A stretch of 64,000 bases of DNA. Source: Candidatus Microgenomates bacterium (GTDB lineage: Bacteria; Patescibacteriota; Microgenomatia; UBA12405; UBA6130). This document shows positions 57,824 to 64,000 of this stretch, one piece after another. A program made the position numbers and the translations under genes. Location of the stretch: NCBI GenBank assembly GCA_015485895.1, contig WFSR01000012.1, positions 1 to 64,000 of the forward strand, read 5' to 3'. Below the pieces are notes generated by a model. It was not told where the DNA came from. It worked only from the letters and a program-made list of their open reading frames with translations, and searched no databases. Every line of letters starts with the position of its first letter. The stretch's first letter is position 1.

Positions 57824-57863
57824 TAAGCTTTTCTTTTCCTGCCTGTTATGATAAAAAGAATTA

Positions 57864-59687
57864 ATGAAACGATTTTTATACCCCTTATTTTTCTTGAGTG
57901 TTTATTTATTTTTAGTTAGCTGTTTCTCTATTAGCCAGGCATCGAGTTCGAATGAATTTCAAATACGCCAAACATCATTTTACAAATTAGATAACCGTGG
58001 TGGGGCTAAGGTAACGGCGAATATCAGTCTCGTTAATAACTTCGCCAACATTTACCCTCAAGAATTTATGTTGTCGCTCCCTGATAGTGCTATAAATATT
58101 AGTGCCTATGACCAAGGTGGCAATATTATAGAGGAAAAGAAACACACGTTAAAAAAATTAACATTACGCTTAAAATTCAATCATGCAGGGGTCGGCAAAG
58201 GTGAAGAAACTGCATTTACACTTATTTATTATTGGCCTCATTTCGCTCAACGCCATGGCCAGGTTTGGTACTTAGTTCTGCCTTCGCCGCAAAATATCCA
58301 GGATTTCAAAAACTATAAAACGGTGATCTTAGTTCCTTCGAATTTTCATAACCTGGCCCGTAGTTCAATTACTCCAGCGGAGAATATCCTTCTAGACCAA
58401 GAACGCAAAATTGTTTTTACTAAAAAGGAATTCCAAAAGGGGGTTATTGCGTTGAGCTTTGCCGATTTTCAAGCGTTTAATTTTGTCTTTCGATACAAAC
58501 TTGGCAATATTAGCGGTCATCAAGAAGAGCAGAGAATCCCTTTACCACCGGTGACAAATTATCAAAATGTTTTTTTTACCAGCATCTCGCCTTTGCCATT
58601 CAAAATAACTATGGACGAGAACGATAATTTATTGGCTCACTATATTGTAAATCCCGGCGAGAATAAAGATATTATAGCTCAAGGGCAAGTGCTTTTATTC
58701 GCCAGTCCCGAACGTAAAGCTTTTTACAATCATATTCCAAATAATACCCTCTTTTTAAGGGCAACCAAATTTTGGCCTGCCGACAATACTCTTGTTGTAC
58801 AAAAGGCACAACAGCTTAAAACTCCACGGGCAATTTATAATTTTGTCGTCAAGCACTTATCTTATAATTTGTCTTCTTACAATGTTGGTCAACGTCGTGG
58901 TGGAGTAGATGCTCTTTTACATCCTGACCATGCGGTTTGCACAGAATTTACAGATCTATTTATTACCCTAGCCCGGGCAGCTGGTATTCCTGCTCGTGAA
59001 GTCGAGGGATATGCTTATACAAACAACCCTAAGATCCGTCCTGGCGGGCAACAAATTCTACACGCTTGGCCAGAGTATTGGGACAAAACCCGTAAACTGT
59101 GGGTTGATGTAGATCCTACTTGGGGTAATACCACCGGGGGCATTGATTACTTTTCCCATTTTGATTTAAATCACTTTGCCTTAGTTATTCATGGCAGTAA
59201 CGACCAAAGTCCAGCTCCACCGGGAAGTTATGCTTCCGGTAAAAGTTGGGATATCCATTTTGCTAAGAATATCAATATTCAGGAGCAACAACCAGCCTTC
59301 TCTCTCCAAATAAAAAAGATTTCCCTTTCTCACAATCTTATGCTTAATCTTGTTTTTTCTCTCCAGAATAAAAGTCTTATAAATATTCACCCTTCCCCTT
59401 ATCGTTTATTACTAGATACAAAATTGCTTAAGAAAGGCGAACTTACCTACTTGCCACTTTTAAGCACTACTGATATCCCCATTCATATATCTCCGTTGCT
59501 CCTTCCATTTCGCCATGATTTTGTTTTTAAAATAACGATCAACGGCCAACCTCTCATTGCAAAAGCACCTTTAAATAGGGGTTTTTATCTATCAGCCCTA
59601 AGTAAATTTCGTTTTTGCATTATTGGCATCCTCTCTAGTTTTATTTGTCTAGCTATAGTTTTTTACCAAGTAAAGAGATTACAATAA
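57864..59687 (+). CDS. Exported transglutaminase-like protein
   Basis: 607 aa. A signal peptide (RFLYPLFFLSVYLFLVSCFSISQAS) precedes a ~270-residue beta-rich domain. The transglutaminase core then holds Cys359 (HAVCTEFTDLF), His400 (LHAWPEYW) and Asp417 (WVDVDPTWG). A beta domain and a C-terminal membrane helix (FCIIGILSSFICLAIVFY) finish it. Such proteins act as cysteine proteases or cross-linkers outside the cell. TATGAT (57847-57852) lies 11 nt before the ATG. Transcribed divergently from lexA. Confidence 0.85.
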   Translation: MKRFLYPLFFLSVYLFLVSCFSISQASSSNEFQIRQTSFYKLDNRGGAKVTANISLVNNFANIYPQEFMLSLPDSAINISAYDQGGNIIEEKKHTLKKLTLRLKFNHAGVGKGEETAFTLIYYWPHFAQRHGQVWYLVLPSPQNIQDFKNYKTVILVPSNFHNLARSSITPAENILLDQERKIVFTKKEFQKGVIALSFADFQAFNFVFRYKLGNISGHQEEQRIPLPPVTNYQNVFFTSISPLPFKITMDENDNLLAHYIVNPGENKDIIAQGQVLLFASPERKAFYNHIPNNTLFLRATKFWPADNTLVVQKAQQLKTPRAIYNFVVKHLSYNLSSYNVGQRRGGVDALLHPDHAVCTEFTDLFITLARAAGIPAREVEGYAYTNNPKIRPGGQQILHAWPEYWDKTRKLWVDVDPTWGNTTGGIDYFSHFDLNHFALVIHGSNDQSPAPPGSYASGKSWDIHFAKNINIQEQQPAFSLQIKKISLSHNLMLNLVFSLQNKSLINIHPSPYRLLLDTKLLKKGELTYLPLLSTTDIPIHISPLLLPFRHDFVFKITINGQPLIAKAPLNRGFYLSALSKFRFCIIGILSSFICLAIVFYQVKRLQ

Positions 59688-59901
59688 CTGTGATTCTTTG
59701 CCACATTGGTAATACCCAAAATTGCTAAAAGCTGTTATGGAACTGGAAACCAAGATAGATCATAGATTATGGAGAATAATTGCCGTCTATCTAGATTCTA
59801 AATTCTAATGAATGCTTTAAATTTCAGAATTTGGTTACAACATATGTTGAGAAGCGTTGAAAACGACTTGTCAACTAAAAAGCTTTTTGCTAAGCTAAGG
59901 T
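59688..59901. other. Intergenic with promoter for the holin-like gene
   Basis: The 214 bp hold no gene. At its right end TTGTCA (59868-59873), 17 nt, TAAGCT (59891-59896) and 5 nt precede the ATG at 59902, another leaderless-type start. Confidence 0.5.
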
Positions 59902-60300
59902 ATGAGAAAGTTACTTAAGTACTGGTTCATTAGCGCCTTAAGTTTATTAGCAGTTGCTCAGATAAGTAATGTTTTTCATTTTTCCAACGGGTATTTCACT
60001 TTGGTAGAAGTAGCTTTTTTCCTTACTGTTTTTGAATATTTCCTTAAGCCGTTGGTAAAACTACTCTTGCTTCCAATAAATGTTATTACCCTAGGTGGTT
60101 TACGATGGCTGATAGATGTTCTTGCTCTTTTTTTGGCAGGAGCTATTATTCCATCTTTTCAAATAAAAACCTTTCTTTTCCCTGGTATTCAAAGCAATGG
60201 TCTTATCATCCCCAACTATTCCTTCCATGGATTTTGGTCCTATGTCGTAGCTGCCTTCAGCCTTAATTTATTGATTGGGCTTTTCCGTTGGCTTTTTTAA
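59902..60300 (+). CDS. Phage-holin-IV-family (PF04020-like) membrane protein
   Basis: 132 aa, four membrane helices. LKPLVKLLLLPINVITLGGLRWLIDVLALFLAG is the conserved core (family: 'P.....l.lPi.lLTLGlf...vN.l.l'); the Asp replaces Asn. Despite the family name these are chromosomal proteins of unknown function. It is followed 16 bp later by secG. Confidence 0.75.
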   Translation: MRKLLKYWFISALSLLAVAQISNVFHFSNGYFTLVEVAFFLTVFEYFLKPLVKLLLLPINVITLGGLRWLIDVLALFLAGAIIPSFQIKTFLFPGIQSNGLIIPNYSFHGFWSYVVAAFSLNLLIGLFRWLF

Positions 60301-60316
60301 TATTCAGGATTCGTAA

Positions 60317-60529
60317 ATGACGACTCTCTTGCAAGTGTTACAAATCGTTCTGGGTAGTTTAGCTATCATTCTTATTCTGCTTAGGCCACCAGTTGCTGAT
60401 GAAAATTCTCCAAATTGGTTTCGGCCTACCCTTACCCTCCGTGGTTGGGAAAAAATATCTTTTCTTTTCACTATTTTTATTCTTTTAACTTTTACTCTCG
60501 TCTCTGGATTACGTTTAATATGGGGATAA
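60317..60529 (+). CDS. secG: Preprotein translocase subunit SecG
   Basis: 70 aa, two membrane helices. LQIVLGSLAIILILLRPP is helix 1. A short loop with TLRGWEKISFLFTIFILLTF then leads into helix 2, the SecG plan ('rrG.ekiLf..t'). SecG supports SecYE translocation. The central Gly-rich loop of SecG is shortened. It abuts the next gene with no gap. Confidence 0.75.
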   Translation: MTTLLQVLQIVLGSLAIILILLRPPVADENSPNWFRPTLTLRGWEKISFLFTIFILLTFTLVSGLRLIWG

Positions 60530-61852
60530 ATGAGAAAGCTTCGCTACTTTTTTCAGGTTAATTACAAATTTCTCTTCTTAGGTTTTATCTTGGCTATAGG
60601 GAGTTTCTTCTTCTGGCAAAAAGGAGGGCAATTATTTTTGTTCCGCTATCATAAAAATGTATCTCGAATAGGACTCGTTGGCAATTATACCCTGGATACT
60701 TTGCCGGATCGTATCCGCAAGCTCATTTCTTTCGGTTTAGTTACTTTAGATAAGAATGGCAATCCCCATCCCGGCGCAGCAGAAAAGTGGCAAGTAGACA
60801 CAAAAGGCACTCGTTACACTTTCTCACTCCGCAAAAATTTATATTGGCATGATGGCAAACATTTTATAGCTTCGGATGTTCACTATATTTTGAAACCGGC
60901 AAAAATGCAAATCATAAATCAATATCAGTTACAGCTTACCATCCCTGAACCATTTGCTCCACTTTTAGCGGCGGTGTCACGCCCCCTCTGGCGGAAAAGA
61001 ATTATCGGCTTGGGTGCTTATCAGATAAAGAAATTACACTTCCGTCGTGGCGATATTATAAGCACTTTGATGCTAAAGAATAAGAAAGGTAAAATCATTA
61101 TTTTCCACTTTTATCCTACCCAAGATGATTTGCAAGATGCATTTTTGCTGGGCGAGATACATGAAGCATGGGGATTGAGAAATATTGACTTTATTAAAAA
61201 TTATCGCCATCTCGTCATCACGCCCGAAAGAAGCCTGGTCAGGGAATACGCAGCAATATTTTTTAATTTAACAAAACCTCCTTTAGACAACAAGAAAGTC
61301 CGCCAGGCGTTGGCATACACCGTCCCAAAACCATTAGGGGAAAAACGTGCCCTAACGCCCATATCACCGTTTTCGTGGGCTTATGACCACAATGTGAAAA
61401 CTTACAACTATAATTTGAGCCACGCTCGAACCATCCTAAAGAAGGCAAAAGTAGGAAAATTTACTATTAATCTCTGGACCTTGGCTGATCTTTTGGGCAC
61501 CGCCGAAGATATAAAACAACATTGGCGTCAACTGGGAATAAATGTCGAGATCCAGGTAGTAGAGGGGGTAACACCGCAGGATGATTTCGACGCTTTTTTG
61601 GGTTACGGATTTATCCCTGCTGATCCGGACCAGTATTATTTTTGGCATTCTGATCAACCGGGTAATATCACCCACTACCATAGTGTTCGCATCGACACTC
61701 TTCTCGAGGATGGTCGTCGCACTTTAGTAAAAGCGGAGAGAAAAAAAATATACGCCGACTTTCAGCGCTTTCTAGTTGAGGATAGCCCAGCAGTTTTCCT
61801 TTTTTACCCCGAAGCTTACAATATTAAGCGAGAACCTATTTTTCACCTCTAA
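60530..61852 (+). CDS. Membrane-anchored family-5 solute-binding protein
   Basis: 440 aa. An N-terminal membrane helix (FLFLGFILAIGSFFFW) stands in place of a lipobox. LVTLDKNGNPHPGAAEKWQV, TRYTFSLRKNLYWHDGKHF and later PPLDNKKVRQALAY are blocks of the peptide/nickel-binding (SBP_bac_5) family. It is shorter than usual (~500 aa). No ABC permease or ATPase gene is nearby, so its transporter, if any, lies elsewhere, or the protein has another role. Confidence 0.85.
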   Translation: MRKLRYFFQVNYKFLFLGFILAIGSFFFWQKGGQLFLFRYHKNVSRIGLVGNYTLDTLPDRIRKLISFGLVTLDKNGNPHPGAAEKWQVDTKGTRYTFSLRKNLYWHDGKHFIASDVHYILKPAKMQIINQYQLQLTIPEPFAPLLAAVSRPLWRKRIIGLGAYQIKKLHFRRGDIISTLMLKNKKGKIIIFHFYPTQDDLQDAFLLGEIHEAWGLRNIDFIKNYRHLVITPERSLVREYAAIFFNLTKPPLDNKKVRQALAYTVPKPLGEKRALTPISPFSWAYDHNVKTYNYNLSHARTILKKAKVGKFTINLWTLADLLGTAEDIKQHWRQLGINVEIQVVEGVTPQDDFDAFLGYGFIPADPDQYYFWHSDQPGNITHYHSVRIDTLLEDGRRTLVKAERKKIYADFQRFLVEDSPAVFLFYPEAYNIKREPIFHL

Positions 61853-61860
61853 AACTACGG

Positions 61861-61934
61861 TGTCCCCGGGGGGATTCGGACCCTCGACCTTCCCGTTAGA
61901 AGCGGGACGCTCTTTCCGACTGAGCTACGGGGAC
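61861..61934 (-). tRNA. tRNA-Arg (UCU)
   Basis: Acceptor GTCCCCG/CGGGGAC, discriminator A. Anticodon stem TCCCG/CGGGA with loop CTTCTAA, anticodon TCT. No CCA encoded. It reads AGA, a codon much used in the two A/T-rich blocks. Confidence 0.95.
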
Positions 61935-61939
61935 TTGGG

Positions 61940-62013
61940 GGTGGCTGGAGGGAATCGAACCCTCAACCCTCCGCTCCACAGGCGGATGCTCTGCCAATTG
62001 AGCTACAGCCACC
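61940..62013 (-). tRNA. tRNA-His (GUG)
   Basis: Acceptor GTGGCTG/CAGCCAC with an encoded G at position -1 (62013) opposite discriminator C (61940), the identity pair of tRNA-His. Anticodon loop CTGTGGA, anticodon GTG. No CCA encoded. Confidence 0.96.
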
Positions 62014-62017
62014 ATGG

Positions 62018-62090
62018 TCGGGGGTAGCAGACTCGAACTGCCAACCTCACGGTCCCAAACCGTGCGCGCTGCCAATTGCGCCAACCCCCG
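62018..62090 (-). tRNA. tRNA-Pro (UGG)
   Basis: Acceptor CGGGGGT/ACCCCCG, discriminator A. Anticodon stem CACGG/CCGTG with loop TTTGGGA, anticodon TGG. No CCA encoded. Confidence 0.95.
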
Positions 62091-62091
62091 G

Positions 62092-62175
62092 TGCCGCGGG
62101 AGGGAATCGAACCCTCACGTCCCGAAGGACACGAGATTTTAAGTCTCGCCTGTCTACCAATTCCAGCACCGCGGC
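62092..62175 (-). tRNA. tRNA-Leu (UAA)
   Basis: Acceptor GCCGCGG/CCGCGGC. Anticodon stem CGAGA/TCTCG with loop CTTAAAA, anticodon TAA. It has a long variable arm (GTCCTTCGGGAC), as class II tRNAs do, and T arm GGTTCGATTCC. No CCA encoded. First of the four-tRNA minus-strand cluster. Confidence 0.96.
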
Positions 62176-62220
62176 CTCTGCAGTGAATTTTAGCAAAATA
62201 TACTCCCAAAGTCACTAAAA

Positions 62221-62607
62221 TTAGGATTGTTTTTGGAGGTCAGTGAGAAGCTTGAGAATCTGCTGCTGCTGGCGATCTATTTTGACACCAATATCTAAAA
62301 TTTTGTCGACAATTTCCTGGGAGCGTTTTTGAGCTGCTGCTTCCCGTCGGTCTCTCTCTATCTCGGCTTGGTTAGAGGCCATTAAAAGAAAAATACCCAA
62401 AAAAATGGCTTCTAAAGAAACCGCCAAAGTCAGGAGATTGATACTAAAATGGTAAGTTAACCAAACTCCAAACCACAAAGCATGAAGAATGACCCCCCAC
62501 CAACTACCTGCCAACCAAGCAATAATCCGTACGGCCATCCTAGGTATCTTTTGGTGGAATCGTTCTCGACGGTGACCATCTAAACTGATTTTTCTTTCTT
62601 TTTCCAT
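62221..62607 (-). CDS. DUF1003-family membrane protein
   Basis: 128 aa, two membrane helices. SWWGVILHALWFGVWLTYHF and LLTLAVSLEAIFLGIFLLMASNQAE match DUF1003 ('GS..Fi..h...f..W' and 'SleAifls.fiLms.nr'), followed by a charged coiled-coil tail (ERDRREAAAQKRSQEIVDKI). Function unknown. A 4-bp gap separates it from the glycoside hydrolase gene upstream. Confidence 0.8.
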   Translation of the reverse strand: MEKERKISLDGHRRERFHQKIPRMAVRIIAWLAGSWWGVILHALWFGVWLTYHFSINLLTLAVSLEAIFLGIFLLMASNQAEIERDRREAAAQKRSQEIVDKILDIGVKIDRQQQQILKLLTDLQKQS

Positions 62608-62611
62608 AGGA

Positions 62612-64000
62612 TCACTTTAACAAAACTTCTTTGGTCTTGCAAGAAAAGTGTTTCAAATACCGGCGCAGATCGCTGATTAGATAGGCCATTTTATTTAACC
62701 CTGGTGAGCAAAGGTAAGCCATAAGATAACGTTTGGGAAAAATAAAAAAATGATGGTCAACGCCAGATTGTACTCCCTTCCAGCGAAAAAGGTGTTGGGA
62801 AGTCTGCCTAGGGGCAGAAAAAGAGAAGGTAAACCAGGCCTTTCCCCCCGGTTCTAGAGGAGATGAGAGAACAGCACAAAGTTGATTACCCAAGCCATTG
62901 TCAGATTTAAAACAATATCGATTCTCTTTTCCACCCCAAATATTTTGTCCTTCATTCTCCAAGAGTAATTTGCCCCTGCTCTCTTCACCCGGGGCCAAGA
63001 AAAACGGAATTCTCTCAGAGATAATTTTAGCCCTTATTAACTGAAAGGGGCTGTTAATACTCTTAGGCCACTTTAAAAACACTTTAGCATATCGGTAAAG
63101 ATCGCCGTTATCTTTTTGCCAGCTGAAGTGATCTAAGGGGGATAAAGAATAATGAAGAAGGAAAGGTGAAAACATAACTATTCGGGTATCAGCCAACCAA
63201 CCGCGGACCGCCTTGGTTAAATATTGAGTAATAAGATAATTGGGTAAGAATGTTGAATTATACTTTTGCCCTTGGCGGTGGGGCCAACCAGTTTCGGTAA
63301 TAAAAACAGGTAATTGCTTTTTCACCCCTAAAGAACGAAGATAATTAAGTTCCCAAATGTAACCATGGATACTGGTCTTGCCCCAATCATTAGGAGAACC
63401 ACGAAAGCCATGATTGGGATAGGAGTGGGATGCCAGACCATCTAGAGCTTCAAAAACATCAGGATCAGCAATTAGAATCTGGCGGTAGAAAATTTCTGCT
63501 GAATAATAGGCGGGGGGCTTATTAGGGGCCGCTAAATCTAAACCGCCGCTGATAAGAAAGAATTTTTTAGCTTGAGCATGAAAAATTTGAATTGTTTGCT
63601 GGAGAATTGATGCATATTCTTGAGGACTTGCCTGTCCGCCCCATTCATCCCCGCGATTTGGTTCGTTAAAAATAATAATAAAGCGCTCACCTGTAGGCCA
63701 AAGAAGATTGTTTAAAAACTTTGCCTGACTGGTAATATCGCTAGGATTAGGCTTTGCCCAGACTCGCCCTTGGGCATGGGTAGCAAGGCGGATTAAAGGT
63801 AATAAATGATAACGCCGGCAAAGATTAAAAATATTTTGCCATTTTTGAGTATTTAAATCATTATCACGGAGAACTAAGACTACCCATCCCCAATCACCAC
63901 CGTGAGTATTAAGGAGTTTGCTAGCACTTATGATATCGTTGGGATTATCTAAAAGGTGAATACCAAATTTATTTTTAGCCCACGAGAGATCAGAAGTCGC
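62612..64000 (-). CDS. Clan GH-A glycoside hydrolase-like protein, N-terminus outside window
   Basis: The frame is open from 64000 to the stop at 62612 (462 codons). Near 63662 the NEP motif (IIIFNEPNRGDEWGG) gives the acid/base Glu, and near 63292 FITETGWPH gives the nucleophile Glu, the two strand-4/strand-7 glutamates of clan GH-A barrels. GLASHSYPNHGF and NDWGKTSIHGYIWELNYL lie between. The last ~130 residues look like a beta-sandwich ('FFLAPGEESRGKLLLENEG'). It probably acts on a polysaccharide, possibly surface-bound. An internal GTG at 63325 is not a credible start because the motifs upstream are in frame. Confidence 0.8.
   Translation of the reverse strand, partial: ATSDLSWAKNKFGIHLLDNPNDIISASKLLNTHGGDWGWVVLVLRDNDLNTQKWQNIFNLCRRYHLLPLIRLATHAQGRVWAKPNPSDITSQAKFLNNLLWPTGERFIIIFNEPNRGDEWGGQASPQEYASILQQTIQIFHAQAKKFFLISGGLDLAAPNKPPAYYSAEIFYRQILIADPDVFEALDGLASHSYPNHGFRGSPNDWGKTSIHGYIWELNYLRSLGVKKQLPVFITETGWPHRQGQKYNSTFLPNYLITQYLTKAVRGWLADTRIVMFSPFLLHYSLSPLDHFSWQKDNGDLYRYAKVFLKWPKSINSPFQLIRAKIISERIPFFLAPGEESRGKLLLENEGQNIWGGKENRYCFKSDNGLGNQLCAVLSSPLEPGGKAWFTFSFSAPRQTSQHLFRWKGVQSGVDHHFFIFPKRYLMAYLCSPGLNKMAYLISDLRRYLKHFSCKTKEVLLK

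Noticed and set aside
57789..57863. LexA operator in the lexA upstream region
   Set aside because: Neither an E. coli-type CTGT-n8-ACAG nor a Gram-positive GAAC-n4-GTTC palindrome is present between lexA and the divergent gene.
61776..62215. Short open frames reading through the tRNA cluster (products with DSNP/QLSYSH-like strings)
   Set aside because: They are translations of tRNA genes or their complements, a well-known source of false proteins.
1..64000. Alternative genetic code with TGA read as glycine or tryptophan
   Set aside because: TGA ends genes at the expected family lengths (for example gatC, murA, parB-adjacent rpmA), and no conserved gene needs readthrough of TGA.

Overview
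The window looks like a chromosomal segment of a small-genome bacterium of the Candidate Phyla Radiation (Patescibacteria), most likely Microgenomates-like. This placement is inferred from gene content and style: gene ends that overlap by a few bases almost everywhere, a compact division and cell-wall cluster of divergent or shortened enzymes, archaeal-flavoured genes (DUF763, archaeal-type ThyA), and many start codons lying directly behind a -10 box. TGA is used as an ordinary stop.

Layout. 1-1.24 kb holds the 3' end of clpB and a small unknown gene. 1.29-9.21 kb is an A/T-rich island bounded by a perfect 41-bp direct repeat; the right copy is the 5' end of the DUF763 gene. The island carries CYTH and Nudix genes on the minus strand. 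On the plus strand is a tight operon: sulfotransferase-like, NDK-like, HAM1-like, ThyA-family, HD, methyltransferase-like, dNMP-kinase-like and GT4 glycosyltransferase. 9.2-18.3 kb holds DUF763, gatC-gatA-MFS-gatB and dnaE. 18.6-19.3 kb holds rplS and a YraN gene. 19.5-22.85 kb is a second A/T-rich block (PAP2, phosphoesterase, DedA-like, GT4). It is followed by a composite intergenic repeat and tRNA-Glu.

23.4-42.85 kb is the division and wall (dcw) cluster: mraZ, rsmH, ftsL, ftsI, murE, a tRNA-dependent-transferase-like gene, murC, murA, murF, an encapsulated-ferritin-like gene, then mraY, a LysW-like gene (minus), a PLP enzyme, an ATP-grasp enzyme, ftsW, murG, an ftsQ-like gene, ftsA, ftsZ and rodA. 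Next come rplU, rpmA, parB and lepB (minus), then a glycan block with murB. 48.8-52.4 kb holds surface proteins, four tRNAs and polX. 52.6-57.8 kb holds an EF-Tu-like barrel protein, holA, ppsA, a histidine phosphatase, rsmI and lexA. The rest holds a transglutaminase-like protein, a holin-like membrane protein, secG, a solute-binding protein, four tRNAs, DUF1003 and a partial glycoside hydrolase.

How the genes work together. The dcw cluster, murB and the FtsW/RodA proteins supply peptidoglycan and division; the PLP, ATP-grasp and GNAT genes inside it suggest lineage-specific wall or amino-acid chemistry. The strongest candidate for an undescribed system is the first island. Its ThyA-family enzyme has Asp where thymidylate synthases have Asn, the substitution that marks dCMP hydroxymethylases. 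It sits with a nucleotide pyrophosphatase, two kinase-like proteins, an HD hydrolase and a glycosyltransferase, which resembles in outline the T-even phage route to modified cytosine. That function is inference and is untested.
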